Of a stretch of DNA of 64,000 nt, positions 53,471 through 63,339 are shown piece after piece (position 1 is the stretch's first letter; the number at the start of each line of letters is the position of its first letter). The position numbers and the translations under genes are program-made. The DNA comes from Bradyrhizobium genomosp. I (2014). GTDB lineage: Bacteria; Pseudomonadota; Alphaproteobacteria; Rhizobiales; Xanthobacteraceae. The stretch spans positions 1-64,000 of the forward strand of contig NZ_AJQE01000289.1 in assembly GCF_000261685.1 (NCBI RefSeq). Reading direction: 5' to 3'. The notes under the pieces are model-generated. The model did no database searches. It saw nothing but the letters and a program-made list of their open reading frames with translations, and had not been told where the DNA came from.

Positions 53471-54784
53471 CATCGCAGCAGACTGCACGAGCTTGGTCGG
53501 ATGCGCGCACGATCCAGGAATACGGATCGACTGCAATCCGTACTCCTCATAGAGCGCGTCGGTTAGCCGGGCGCCTTCCGGCGGCGACCATTCGACCGTC
53601 TCGTAAGTTAGTTCGACGCCCTTTGGCGCTGCACTTTCCGAAGTAGACGACGGACGTGATGCGGAAGCGCCCGCTGATCGAGACATTGCACGCCGCCCGA
53701 CGACGTCGGCTACGACCGGCGCGGCGAGGGGCAGCCTTGGAGGCACATGCTGGTTCACCCAGCCAAGCAACTTAGCGACATCGCCGGCCATGCCTGGCGA
53801 GGCAGGAAAAGCCTTCGGATCGGCGGCGGGCAACTTATCGATGACGAGCAGCCGCGTGTCCGTCTGGGTGCCGTGCTTGGCGTAGACGGCGCCGTCGATC
53901 GCGGCGGAAAATACGACCCGTCCGCGCTCCTGGAGGCGAACAAAGGAGCCAGTCCACGCCGGGTTATCCGGCGCAAGGCCCGCGCCAGCGATGGCCACGA
54001 GGCGTCCACCGTCGCAAAGGCGCGCGAGCGCCGAAGCGATGTGCCGGAAAGCCGCGTCCGCCATCCGTCGATCGACATTCGCCACCGCGGAGAACGGCGG
54101 GTTCATCAGAACGACGCTCGGTACGACCCCCGCGTCGAGATGATCATCAATTTGTGCGGCGTCGAACCGCGTGACCTTAACGTTGGCGAACAGATGATCG
54201 AGCAGCGCCGCGCGGCCTACGGCCAACTCGTTCAACATCAGAGAGCCGCCGGCGAGCTCGGCCAGGATGGCGAGCAAGCCCGTCCCAGCGGATGGCTCCA
54301 GAACGCGGTCGGCAGGCGTAATGCCGGCTGCCGTGCATGCGGCCAGCCCAAGCGGGATCGGCGTCGAGAATTGCTGGAACACCTGACTGTCCTCGGAACG
54401 CCGCGTATGGGTCGGCAGACAGCTCGCGATTTGCGCGAGCATTGGCAGCATTGAGGCCGCCGAGCCAGCCTTGGTGCGCATGGCCGGACCGAACTTGCGC
54501 AGGAAGAGAACGGTTGCCGCCTCGCAGACGTCATAGGCGGTCTTCCAGTTCCAGGCGCCGGCCGCGTCCGAGGCACCGAAGGCAGCCTCCATGGCGCTAC
54601 GCAGAACGGCGGCATCGATGGGACGTCCGCGTTCGAGATCAGTCAAGATCTGTCGGGCGGCCTCAATGGCAGCAGAGGTGAGAGTGGCAGCGGCACGCAT
54701 CGAGAGCGGCGCGGCGGCAGCGCCGCCCGCGAGAGATTCGGTCATGACAGGATTTCTCGGGAGAGCAGGAACGGGTCGAACCAT
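53471..54784 (-). pseudogene. N-terminal part of a strawberry-notch-type methyltransferase/helicase gene, 3'-truncated
   Basis: ATG 54784 (AGGAG upstream) opens a frame with a class I methyltransferase domain: motif I VLEPSAGTGLLA (161-172) and DNA N6-adenine-type motif NPPF (228-231). It proceeds to the linker HPTKLVQSAAMA. There the family normally continues into a large DEAD/DEAH helicase domain. Instead the DNA changes to trbL in another frame, with a stop at 53402. About two thirds of the expected 1400-residue protein is missing. The methyltransferase alone could still fold. Confidence 0.85.
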
Positions 54785-54925
54785 CAGGCGCTCTCCTTTG
54801 ACCCAACGGCTCAAACCCTTCCCGGCCCGACTCTCCCTCTGAGCGCTCGCCCACAAAAATGGGGACCGGCGCCGCACACCGGTCCCCAAGCAACTGTAGG
54901 ACGGCCGGAGCCGTTCCGCTCCATG

Positions 54926-57043
54926 TCACTCAGCCGCGTCAAGCTGTTGCGGATCGTCGTCGCCCGCGTTCTCCCGATCCTCATCGTCGGCCAGGAATTC
55001 GGGCAGCATTCCCGCTTCGCTCTCCTGCGCCACTGGCGCCGCATCGGAATCGACGAGGCGCAGCGGCTCCGGCAGCCAGCCCGAGCCATCGAGTAGACGC
55101 TCGGCCTCCTTTGCCATCTCAGCCTTCTTCAGATGGTCGATCAGTTGTGCCGACGACTCGCTCTTGGCTTCCCGCACCGCCTCCAGAATTCGCGGCTTGG
55201 TGACCCGGCCGAGATAGTTGTCGACGGTCGGTCGCCAGCCAGCCTGCACCATGTCGAGCCCGACCGAGCGGGCCAGCACATCAGCCTGGTCGAGTCGCGT
55301 GCGGACACCGTGAGCGGAGACGCGCCCCTGATTGTAGCGATTGGCGGGCTCATAGACGGCGTTGACGGCAAATGATGCACAATGGGCGAACAGCGACGCC
55401 TGTGCACCACCATCGAGAGCCGTCAGCGCATCCCAAAGATCGTTCTCGCTCTTCGGCAACCGCGCCTTCCAGGCCTCATGCCGCGCCTCGACAGCCTTGG
55501 CGGAGACGCTTTCTCTCAGCCCCGGAGCTTGAGTTGGAAAGTTCGGCGTGCGAAGGCCGATCTCGAGACAGCTTCCGGATGACGCGAACCGATAAAAAGC
55601 CGTCAGCACGAAGTTATGCAGCACTGCCTGGAACGCGACCGCTGGATTTTCTGCCAGCGCATCCCGCAATGCCAGCGTACGATGCGCCGTCAGCTCGGTG
55701 ATCAGCCGATCCGGCAGAGGTTTCGCCGTGTCCTCATCATCCTCTTCGGTATCAGAAGCGCCACCTGCGACTGCGATGATCGCGCGCTGAACTGAAGTGC
55801 CAGGCTCCTGCCCTTCAGTCGACGACACGTCGGCGTCCTGCCCGACATCAGGATCAGTTTCCTGCACATCGTCCTCCGGCCGGACGTAACCCCGGTCCAC
55901 GGAGAGGCGTCCTTCGGAATCGATGCTGATGAAGACACCAGCTCGGGCGATCTCGGTCGGTTCGTAAAGCATCGGCCGGTCTTCGAATGCCGCCAGTGCC
56001 GACTCGATTTCGCCAAGACGCTGATCGACCTCCTCGGGCAATTCGTCGGCATCCTGGTAGTCGGTTTCCAGCTTGGCCCGCTCGGCATTCAGCGCATCGA
56101 TGGTGGCCTGCTCCTCAGGTGAGAGATCGACAGGTCTGCCTTCGATTTCTCGTAGGCCTTGCGTGTGACCGTAGGAGAAGTCTACGGCGACTGAGATCCA
56201 CTTCCAGCCTTCGGCAGCAATCGTCTCAGCTTCAGCTTTGAGCTTTTCGGTTACGAGGCGGTCGAGCAAAACGACGTCCTGAAGCCAGCCGCCGTCGTCG
56301 TGCTCGAACAAATCCCGCAGAACGCCGCCACCCGCGTGCTGATAAGTATCGAGGCCCACAAACTGCGCCCGGCGATCGGACCCGCGCACGGTGTTCTCAG
56401 TGAGCAGCCGACGGATCTGGTAAGGCTCGTCATAACCGGAACGGCTGACGTTCTCCCAGACTTGCTCCTGACGGGCGTGATCGGCTGTGACCGAGAACGC
56501 CATGAGCTGCTCGAGCGTCATGCCGTCTTCGGCGTAGACCTCATGCAGCTTCGGCGACACCGACGCCAGCCGCAGCCGCTGCTTCACGATCGCAGGGTTC
56601 ACGAAGTGCCGCGCGGCGATGTCTTCCTCAGTCATGCCGAGATCGCGGAGGGTCTGGAAGGCCCGAAACTGATCGAGCGGGTGCAAACCGACCCGCTCAT
56701 CGTTCTCCGCCACCGAATCGTCCGCGGCGATGCCCCCTTCACGCACAACGCACGGCACCGCCTGCGTCTTTGACATCCGTTTTTGTTTCACCAAGAGCTC
56801 GAGGGCGCGATAGCGCCTGCCGCCCGCCGGCACCTCGAACATACCGGTCTCGTTGCCATCCGCATCAACGACGGCCCGGACACTTAGACTTTGCAGGAGG
56901 GTACGCTGTGCGATGCTCTCGGCTAGCTGCTCGATCGAGACACCGGCCTTGACCCGGCGAACGTTCGACTGGCTGAGCACCAGCTTGTTGAACGGAATGT
57001 CCCGGGAAGGCGACAGCGTGATCTTTTGTACGGCTTTCGTCAT
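54926..57043 (-). CDS. ParB N-terminal domain protein of the conjugative element
   Basis: ATG 57043 (MTKAVQKITLSPSRDIPFNKL) gives 705 residues. The ParB/Srx nuclease-like domain spans about 15-110 with GGRRYRA at 74-80, followed by an HTH region (MTEEDIAARHFVNPAIVKQRL). A long acidic, coiled-coil-rich region and a helical C-terminus follow. Such large ParB-like proteins are typical of rhizobial islands and plasmids beside ArdC and strawberry-notch genes, and may aid element maintenance. No ParA is adjacent. Confidence 0.87.
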   Translation of the reverse strand: MTKAVQKITLSPSRDIPFNKLVLSQSNVRRVKAGVSIEQLAESIAQRTLLQSLSVRAVVDADGNETGMFEVPAGGRRYRALELLVKQKRMSKTQAVPCVVREGGIAADDSVAENDERVGLHPLDQFRAFQTLRDLGMTEEDIAARHFVNPAIVKQRLRLASVSPKLHEVYAEDGMTLEQLMAFSVTADHARQEQVWENVSRSGYDEPYQIRRLLTENTVRGSDRRAQFVGLDTYQHAGGGVLRDLFEHDDGGWLQDVVLLDRLVTEKLKAEAETIAAEGWKWISVAVDFSYGHTQGLREIEGRPVDLSPEEQATIDALNAERAKLETDYQDADELPEEVDQRLGEIESALAAFEDRPMLYEPTEIARAGVFISIDSEGRLSVDRGYVRPEDDVQETDPDVGQDADVSSTEGQEPGTSVQRAIIAVAGGASDTEEDDEDTAKPLPDRLITELTAHRTLALRDALAENPAVAFQAVLHNFVLTAFYRFASSGSCLEIGLRTPNFPTQAPGLRESVSAKAVEARHEAWKARLPKSENDLWDALTALDGGAQASLFAHCASFAVNAVYEPANRYNQGRVSAHGVRTRLDQADVLARSVGLDMVQAGWRPTVDNYLGRVTKPRILEAVREAKSESSAQLIDHLKKAEMAKEAERLLDGSGWLPEPLRLVDSDAAPVAQESEAGMLPEFLADDEDRENAGDDDPQQLDAAE

Positions 57044-57140
57044 TTCGGCTCTCCACGACGGGCGGCCGTGAGACTCTCTCTCGGCTTCCAACCCGTCGCG
57101 AACAGCCTTCCCTCCTCTCGCTCTCGCGCGAGGCCGAGCA

Positions 57141-58103
57141 TCACGCCGCCTCGTGATCGGCGACAACCGTCTCCAGCCAAGCGGGCTCGATGGACCCGGG
57201 AACGAAGCCGAGCAGATAGTCCGCGGCCTTGCTCGCCTGCGAGGCGGCACGCACGAGAGCTCGATTGTCTTCGCGCAGAACCTCAAGCCAGTAGCCGATA
57301 TAGTCGGCATGTCGCACAGTCGGGACGATCCCGAGTGATGCGCAACTGAACGCGGAACTCAACTCGGCGACCAATTCTTCGAAGGCATATTTCTTCGTAC
57401 CGTAGGATCCGCTCTGGTCGCGGTTGAGGCGCGAGGGATGCCCGGTCGCATGACCGAGCTCATGCAACGCCGTGCGGTGCCAGTTGATGGGTTCGAAGTA
57501 GGCCTGCGGCGGTGGGACCTGAACATAGTCTTCGGCTGTTGCGTAGAATGCGCGATCTCCACCGATCCGAAATGGAATTCCGCTGGCCTTGATCAGGGCG
57601 TCCACCGTGGGTCCGATGAGGCCAGCCGACGGTGGCGGTGCAGCGGTGGCAATCGCGTCAGGCAGATCTGCGCACTGATCGACGTTGAAAACGGTAAATC
57701 GTTTGAGGAATGGAATTGCCTGGGCGTCTTCGCCGGTCTCAGCGGCGCGTCGCTTTGCGTCATTCGGCACGAAACGATCAGCGTAGACAACCGTGGTACC
57801 GCGCTCTCCTTTGCGAACGTGACCGCCAAGCGAGAGCGCCTGGCGGAAAGTGAGCCAGCTTTGCCCGGTGAATCCGCGTTCGATCACGGCTCCCCAGAGA
57901 ATGAGGATGTTCACGCCACTGTATTGCCGATTGGTCGAGGCATTTTTCGGCATGGCTAGCGGCGCTTTCGCCGCGGCCGTACCCCAAGGCTGGACCCAGG
58001 GCATGCGGCCGGCCTCGAGCTCGGCAATGATCTTGTCGGTGATTTCGGTATAGAGGTTCGCCCGGTCCTGGCCGGCGCGCGCGCAAGCAGTAGGGTTTGA
58101 CAT
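57141..58103 (-). CDS. ArdC-like ssDNA-binding, zincin-type antirestriction protein
   Basis: The 320-residue protein has the ArdC N-terminal ssDNA-binding domain (LYTEITDKIIAELEAGRMPWVQPW, 18-40, then NILILW). Its C-terminal metallopeptidase-like domain has HELGH at 214-218 and downstream FEELVAELSSAF. ArdC proteins protect incoming single-stranded conjugative DNA from the recipient's restriction systems. The gene is 97 bases upstream of the ParB-like gene on the same strand. Confidence 0.9.
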   Translation of the reverse strand: MSNPTACARAGQDRANLYTEITDKIIAELEAGRMPWVQPWGTAAAKAPLAMPKNASTNRQYSGVNILILWGAVIERGFTGQSWLTFRQALSLGGHVRKGERGTTVVYADRFVPNDAKRRAAETGEDAQAIPFLKRFTVFNVDQCADLPDAIATAAPPPSAGLIGPTVDALIKASGIPFRIGGDRAFYATAEDYVQVPPPQAYFEPINWHRTALHELGHATGHPSRLNRDQSGSYGTKKYAFEELVAELSSAFSCASLGIVPTVRHADYIGYWLEVLREDNRALVRAASQASKAADYLLGFVPGSIEPAWLETVVADHEAA

Positions 58104-58538
58104 CGCGGGTCTCCGCGACGGGAGCCACGAGCCTCTCTCGCAGCTTGTAACCCGTCACGGAAAAACCCAGCCTGCACTCTTACTCTCAGCCACTAGCGCC
58201 ATCTACTTGGGGCCCAGGCCGAGCAGGCGTGCGCCCAAGGGCGCATCGCCTCAACGGAAAATGGCACCCGGAGAGCGTGAGCATAGCGACCCGAAGGGGC
58301 ACCGCGGGTCCGAGTGCAGCGACGAGACCGGTTAAAAGGGCACCCGGGAACGGGGCAGTGATAGCGATCGCCGCAGGCGAGCCCCTTTCCCGAGTGCCCC
58401 CGGCGAGGAGCTCCGCATCTCTTTGCGCGAGGGATCGAAGCCGCACGGCGGCCGAGACGCAAAGCGGCTCGGTTCACGAGAGCCCGGTGCGGCGGGAGCC
58501 GCACGCGCGAAACTGGAAAAATCCGCCAGTCCGAGGAT
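58104..58538. other. Hairpin-rich non-coding region (possible oriT or structured RNA)
   Basis: No gene is recognisable, although G/C bias leaves frames open. A large imperfect inverted repeat has arms at 58338-58356 (GGGCACCCGGGAACGGGGC) and 58381-58399 with two mismatches in 19, enclosing a 24-base loop containing GCGATCGC. A second perfect hairpin, GTGCGGC-GGGA-GCCGCAC, is at 58487-58504. A third pairs CTTTGCG with CGCAAAG. Position within the transfer-gene remnant suggests a transfer origin, an island regulatory RNA, or terminators (inference). Confidence 0.5.
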
Positions 58539-58721
58539 CTAGATTTCCTCACGCGCATGCGTCTGCGCGTCATAGATCCTGATCTGAAGCATGGGAAAAC
58601 GCTTCTTTAGTTCTACTCCACCTGCCCTGGCGCCGTCTCTGGTTGCAAATTCGGCTTTGAATCGGCCATCTACTTCAAGCGCGTAACCAGAGGCCGGCAG
58701 TTCACGGGTAGCTGCAACCAT
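58539..58721 (-). CDS. Small conserved-looking hypothetical protein
   Basis: The 60-residue frame encodes a mixed alpha/beta sequence (GYALEVDGRFKAEFATRDGARAGGVELKKRFPMLQIRIYD) with normal protein composition, unlike the shadow frames around it. The pattern of a short strand pair, helix and strand suggests a small folded domain. I do not recognise a family. It stands alone next to the hairpin-rich region. Confidence 0.55.
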   Translation of the reverse strand: MVAATRELPASGYALEVDGRFKAEFATRDGARAGGVELKKRFPMLQIRIYDAQTHAREEI

Positions 58722-58859
58722 TTCATTCCCATTGTGTAGTAAGGTGGCTCGAAATGATGGGTAGCGTGAGTCGGCTGAGCCACGCTAGACCGGAGTCACC
58801 CGCAAAAAAGCGGTGACGGTCATCGCACGCGGTAGATTGCCGTCTCGCATTGGATCCCA

Positions 58860-59384
58860 TCAAGGATGGGCATTTTCATCGTCCGAACAGGAAGTCGGGT
58901 TTCCGCTGGCGCGGATGCATGCACGATAGAGCCACGGCTCGACGTAGCTGCCCTTCCAGAGCCCTTCGCCCGCCCGCTCCGCTTCGCGCTGAGCTTCGTG
59001 ATATCTGCCCTTTAAATATTGAGGCCAATCCAGCGCGAGACCGTTGCGCACAAGCCATTCCCCGAGATCCTTGCCCGCAACCGAACAGGTCGCGACCGTG
59101 CGGCCATACCGGTCGAGGCTGAGGGGGACACAGTTGACGGGGTGTCGGGCAATGTAAGCGTCGAGGTCGTTCGCGGCCTTTGAACCACAGCGGTACTGTA
59201 AACTATCCTCACCGCGACATAGCTGAGTGCTTTCCGGAGCATCCACACCCCAAAGGCGGACCCGTCTTCCGTGAATCTCCATCGTGTCGCCGTCAATGAC
59301 GCTGGCCTGACCGACAAAACTGTCAGCAAGCGCCATGTTCGATAACAGCAGGAGCATCAATGCAAGGACACGGCGTTTGATCAT
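58860..59384 (-). CDS. Secreted staphylococcal-nuclease-like (thermonuclease) protein
   Basis: The 174-residue protein has a signal peptide (RRVLALMLLLLSNMALADS) and an SNase fold: VIDGDTMEIHGRRVRLWGVDAPE carries the first active-site residues, and LDRYGRTVATCSV the second arginine. NGLALDWPQYLKGRYHEAQREAERAGEGLW closes the domain. Several cysteines suggest periplasmic disulfides. Such nucleases are frequent on rhizobial islands and plasmids, and may process DNA or scavenge nucleotides. Confidence 0.88.
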   Translation of the reverse strand: MIKRRVLALMLLLLSNMALADSFVGQASVIDGDTMEIHGRRVRLWGVDAPESTQLCRGEDSLQYRCGSKAANDLDAYIARHPVNCVPLSLDRYGRTVATCSVAGKDLGEWLVRNGLALDWPQYLKGRYHEAQREAERAGEGLWKGSYVEPWLYRACIRASGNPTSCSDDENAHP

Positions 59385-59402
59385 GGCGTTGGGTACCAGC
59401 TA

Positions 59403-59650
59403 TTAGCGCAGATTGCGGGGATTGAATCTCGACCAGTTTTCGAGCGCCTTCAGCACCGGCAGGCTCTCCGGCCGCTCGGGATAGTGAAGCTCAGCGCCAC
59501 GCAGCCAGCCCCTTCCTGGAAGCGGTCCCACAACAGGATGGCATCCATCTGCCAGGTAAACTCATAGACCGTCCGAACGCCGTCGCTCTTTATGACTTGG
59601 CCTATCCAATCTAGCCTTAGTTCGATGGTGGCGGCACCGAGAAGTCGCAA
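59403..59650 (-). pseudogene. Frameshifted small hypothetical gene
   Basis: From a TTG at 59650 one frame reads LGAATIELRLDWIGQVIKSD to MDAILLWDRFQEG. The sensible continuation WLRGAELHYPERPESLPVLKAL to NPRNLR and a stop lies one frame over, ending at 59403. The break falls in the G-rich CAGGAAGGGGCTGG near 59510. I do not recognise a family. The unshifted frame stops at 59450. Confidence 0.55.
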
Positions 59651-59793
59651 AGACTAGGCCTGGAGTCAAAGCAAGCACACCGCTCCGCTAACGCGAGTAT
59701 CTCAGCACGTGCCTTTTCGTCCTTGAGCTTCATGAAGATCGCAATGAGGCGAAGTGAGTCGTCGATGATATGCTCCTTCGAGTTTTTCGTCAT
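59617..59793 (-). CDS. 58-residue ORF coupled to the chemoreceptor gene
   Basis: ATG 59793 begins six bases after the chemoreceptor stop. It encodes MTKNSKEHIIDDSLRLIAIF to a stop at 59617. The middle (LRLIAIFMKLKDEKARAEILALAE) resembles the helical tail often found at the end of XRE-type regulators in this group, but no HTH is present. It could be a small regulatory protein or a fragment of one. Its 3' end overlaps the frameshifted gene by 34 bases. Confidence 0.5.
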   Translation of the reverse strand: MTKNSKEHIIDDSLRLIAIFMKLKDEKARAEILALAERCACFDSRPSLCDFSVPPPSN

Positions 59794-59799
59794 AGGCTC

Positions 59800-61908
59800 T
59801 CACCCAGCTCGGATATGGGCGAGGAATGCGGCAACCTGGCTTTCCAGTGACGCGGAATGGCGCGCTAGAACAGCGGCAGCTTCAGCCATGGAGGACGCTT
59901 CGAGGCCCGCCTCTACAGCCGCGTCACTAACTTCAGAAATAGTTTCCGAGACGGCCTGCGTTCGGCGGGCTGCACCGTCAACGTTGCCAGCAATTTCACG
60001 AGTCGCTGCTTCTTGCTGTTTGACGGAGGCCGAAACGTTGGTCGTGATGTCATCGATCTTGGCAATCATCGAACCTACCCCGCTGATTGCCACTTCGGCG
60101 CGGCTCGTTGCGCCTTGAATGGCGGTGACCTGGCCACCGATTTCTTCGGTTGCCTGCGCAGTTTGCTCCGCAAGTGCCTTCACTTCCGAGGCCACAATGC
60201 TAAAACCTTTGCCGGCATCTCCCGCACGAGACGCCTCGATGGTGGCGTTCAGTGCCAAGAGATTGGTCTGGTTTGCGATCTGATCAATAAGAGCGACCAC
60301 TTGGCCGATCTTCTCGGCGGTTTTCGCCAATGCGCGCATCTCGACATTCACACGCTCGGCTTCTTCTACGGCCTTCCCGGTCTCGTGACTGGCCGCTGTA
60401 ACTTGGCGTCCAATTTCGGAAACCGAATTTGCCATTTGCTCGGTCGCAGCGGCAACCGCCGAGACGCGTTCTGATGCACCCGTCGCCTCGGCCCCAACGT
60501 TGGTTGCGCGCTCTCGCGCAACGGATGTTCGGTTCATAAGAGTGTCGGCGGCTCTGGTCATTTGCGCCGCGGACTGTGAAACCGCAGAAACGACACTCCC
60601 CACTGTTTCCTCAAATTGTTGCGCGAGCGCCATCAGAGTCGCACGTCGAGTTCCTTCGGCTTCGTCGCGAATTCGGTCCTGCTCCTGTCGCAGCGTCTTG
60701 GTCTCGTTTAGGCTTTTTTTGAAGACCTGAACTGTGCGCGCCATATCGCCGATCTCGTCTCCGCGATCGGTTCCCGTAACCTCACTGTTCAGATCGCCAT
60801 CCACCAAACGCACCATGACCCGACGCAGGCCTTCGAGGGGACGGGTAATTTCGTTTCGAACAATCAGCCAAGTCAGCAACAGCCCCAGAAGCGCGCCACC
60901 GCAAGCCAGCAGTATTAGCATCCGGCGATTGGACGCGTAGTCCACCTGGGCTTGAGCAAGGTCGGCATGCATCGCCTCCCTGGTCTCATCCAACCAGGAA
61001 CGAGCGGCTGCTTCAGCCGCATCGAGGGCGACCTTGCCTCGCGTGTTGCCCATCTGCTGTGCGCGTCCATCGCCATTTTCACGGGCCAGACGCTGAATCT
61101 CCTTGTCGACACTCAACCAATGCTCGAAGCCGTCGTCGACATCATTGAGTTGGTCTACAAGTTGCGGAGGAGCGAGTTGAGAGCTTGCGAACTGACGGAT
61201 CGAGTTCCGCAAGCCGGTGATCCGCTCTGAGACTTCGTCCAATGCTTTGCTTAGTCTTTCAAGACGGTTGTCGTCGATCTCGGCAACCGTGTCCTTCTCG
61301 AGCGCATAAAAGCGATTCAGTTCAGTCAGGAGTTGCTGGCCGGCTCGGACCATGCGCTGCGCGAAGGCGTTACGCTCAGCCTCGGCTACCTTGGTGATGT
61401 CCGCAACCATGCTGGTGACCAGCTTTTCGAGTTTGTCGAAGCTTTCGCCACCTTCGGTCGCCGACAGCTGGAACGCTCTTGATTTCGAGTTGAGCTTTGC
61501 CAATTGGCTCATTTCGTCAGCGACGCCGATATAGGCCACGGTCAGCTCGAGGAATTTGTCCAAGCGTTGAGACTGACCTGCCGTCGGCGTCTGCTGCAGC
61601 GCCGTTTTTATATCGGCAAGTTCGGCCTTTCTGGCCTCGATCTCGGCGATGGCCGCCGTCTTCCCGGCATCTGTACGCTCGATCACGAGGTCGCGCGCGG
61701 CACGGGATATCTTGACCAAGGTGACAATTGCATCTTGCGCCAGACCAGTCTGGCGAATTGGGCCCGCTGCCAGCACCTCGAGCCTGGCGTTCTGAGCGGC
61801 GAGCTGCTTGAGCGAAAAGACGATGACGGCAACGATTGTTAGCGCCAGAAGACCGATAGCGACACCTAACTTGAGCGACAGACGCAGATTGCGGAAGATG
61901 GCTGACAT
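59800..61908 (-). CDS. Membrane-bound methyl-accepting chemotaxis protein
   Basis: The 702-residue receptor has a first transmembrane helix (about 13-35), a large periplasmic helical sensor domain, and a second helix (about 328-350, [20 protein letters not shown]). A HAMP domain follows ([22 protein letters not shown]), then a signalling domain with hairpin tip [20 protein letters not shown]. It should report a periplasmic ligand to CheA/CheW. No chemotaxis kinase genes are present in this window. The coupled small ORF follows it. Confidence 0.92.
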   Translation of the reverse strand: MSAIFRNLRLSLKLGVAIGLLALTIVAVIVFSLKQLAAQNARLEVLAAGPIRQTGLAQDAIVTLVKISRAARDLVIERTDAGKTAAIAEIEARKAELADIKTALQQTPTAGQSQRLDKFLELTVAYIGVADEMSQLAKLNSKSRAFQLSATEGGESFDKLEKLVTSMVADITKVAEAERNAFAQRMVRAGQQLLTELNRFYALEKDTVAEIDDNRLERLSKALDEVSERITGLRNSIRQFASSQLAPPQLVDQLNDVDDGFEHWLSVDKEIQRLARENGDGRAQQMGNTRGKVALDAAEAAARSWLDETREAMHADLAQAQVDYASNRRMLILLACGGALLGLLLTWLIVRNEITRPLEGLRRVMVRLVDGDLNSEVTGTDRGDEIGDMARTVQVFKKSLNETKTLRQEQDRIRDEAEGTRRATLMALAQQFEETVGSVVSAVSQSAAQMTRAADTLMNRTSVARERATNVGAEATGASERVSAVAAATEQMANSVSEIGRQVTAASHETGKAVEEAERVNVEMRALAKTAEKIGQVVALIDQIANQTNLLALNATIEASRAGDAGKGFSIVASEVKALAEQTAQATEEIGGQVTAIQGATSRAEVAISGVGSMIAKIDDITTNVSASVKQQEAATREIAGNVDGAARRTQAVSETISEVSDAAVEAGLEASSMAEAAAVLARHSASLESQVAAFLAHIRAG

Positions 61909-62060
61909 GAGACGGCCTTTGTTGTCTGATCCGACACGCTTCGAAAGCGAGAAGTAGTGGTCGAGGACTCGCCGGGCGTTCTTGCCTCGATTGTCCGAGC
62001 GGCAACTCGGTTGAGATCTACCAACCCTTTCCTGCTTCCGTTTCGCGTTCCGTGGGCGGG

Positions 62061-63305
62061 TCAGCGAATGAGAATGGCTCGAAAGTCGTTGACGTTGGTA
62101 AGTGTCGGTCCGGTCACGACGAGGCGATTCATCCGCGCAAACGCGCCATAGGCGTCGTTGCCGTCGAGGTGGGCTTGGAGATCAATTCCGAGGTCTCGCG
62201 CGGTTGGAACGAGCGTGGCATCGAACCAGGCACCCGCATTGTCCTCGGACCCATCGATGCCGTCCGTATCCACAGCAATTGCAGATACGCCCGCGCCATC
62301 CAGAGCCAGAGCCAGCGAGAGCAGGAATTCGGTGTTTCGTCCTCCGCGCCCCGCCTGCCGCACCGTCACGGTGGTTTCGCCTCCCGACAGGATCACGCAT
62401 GGACGACTGACGGGCATCCCATGCCTGAGCACGGCACGCGCGATCCCGGCCATGACGATGCCGGCCTCACGTGCTTCACCTTCGATGGCGTCCCCCAGGA
62501 CGAGCGGCTCAATTCCCAAACGGCGCGCGGTCGACGCAGCAGCATCGAGAGCCGATTTGGCGGTTGTGATGACGTGCACGGCGCCCGGAGCTATCTCCGG
62601 AGCACGGTTTGTCTCGACAATTTTCATGACATGGGGCGGCACCTCTATGCCGTACCGGTCAAGGATCGCGCGCGGCCCCGTTGATCTGGATGATGCTGGA
62701 ATGGTCGGACCCGACCCAACCGTTGCGGGATCGTCTCCGGGCACGTCAGAGATGACGTATGTCACCACAGGTGCACGACTGACGGCAGCGAGACGACCGC
62801 CTTTGATGGCAGAGAGCGCCTTCCTGACCTCGTTCATGGCACTGATAGGTGCACCGGAGCGGAGTAGCGCCGACGTGATCGCGCGCTTCTCATCCAAACT
62901 GAGGCCTGGCGCGGGCAGGCTCAGCAGCGATGACGCCCCTCCCGAAATCAAGGCCACGACGAGATCGTCGCGACCGGCCGTTTTTACCAGGTCAAATATT
63001 CTCTGTGCCGCCTGGAGTCCGGCGGTGTCCGGCACGGGGTGAGACGCCTCCACGACCTCGATCGATCGCGTCCTGGCGGAATGACCGTAGCGGGTGATGA
63101 CAAGACCTTCGATCGGGTGTGGCCATGCACTTTCGAACGCCTGGGCCATGCTCGCGGCAGCCTTGCCAGCCCCGACAACGATCGTGCGGCCTCTTGGCCG
63201 ATTGGGCAGCCGGCCAGCGAACTGGCCCATTGGACGCGCGGCGTCGAGCGCGTCCTGCATGAGCGCATCAAGGATTGCGTGATCGCTCCCGGTCCTGGTC
63301 ACCAT
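62061..63305 (-). CDS. Glycerate 2-kinase (MOFRL/GckA family)
   Basis: ATG 63305 gives 414 residues; the frame extends to 63461 without similarity. The DUF4147 N-terminal domain ([16 protein letters not shown], then [11 protein letters not shown] and [17 protein letters not shown]) and C-terminal MOFRL domain ([21 protein letters not shown] and [16 protein letters not shown]) are both present. The enzyme phosphorylates D-glycerate to 2-phosphoglycerate. It follows a hydroxypyruvate-isomerase-like gene by 34 bases, fitting a glyoxylate/hydroxypyruvate or sugar-acid pathway. Confidence 0.9.
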   Translation of the reverse strand: MVTRTGSDHAILDALMQDALDAARPMGQFAGRLPNRPRGRTIVVGAGKAAASMAQAFESAWPHPIEGLVITRYGHSARTRSIEVVEASHPVPDTAGLQAAQRIFDLVKTAGRDDLVVALISGGASSLLSLPAPGLSLDEKRAITSALLRSGAPISAMNEVRKALSAIKGGRLAAVSRAPVVTYVISDVPGDDPATVGSGPTIPASSRSTGPRAILDRYGIEVPPHVMKIVETNRAPEIAPGAVHVITTAKSALDAAASTARRLGIEPLVLGDAIEGEAREAGIVMAGIARAVLRHGMPVSRPCVILSGGETTVTVRQAGRGGRNTEFLLSLALALDGAGVSAIAVDTDGIDGSEDNAGAWFDATLVPTARDLGIDLQAHLDGNDAYGAFARMNRLVVTGPTLTNVNDFRAILIR

Positions 63306-63339
63306 CTGCCCCCTCTGACGTCTCGCGAATCCCTCGACC

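Noticed and set aside
58186-58582. Several overlapping short frames in the hairpin-rich region
   Set aside because: All are Arg/Pro/Ala-rich readings of GC-rich structured DNA on both strands, none with protein-like pattern.
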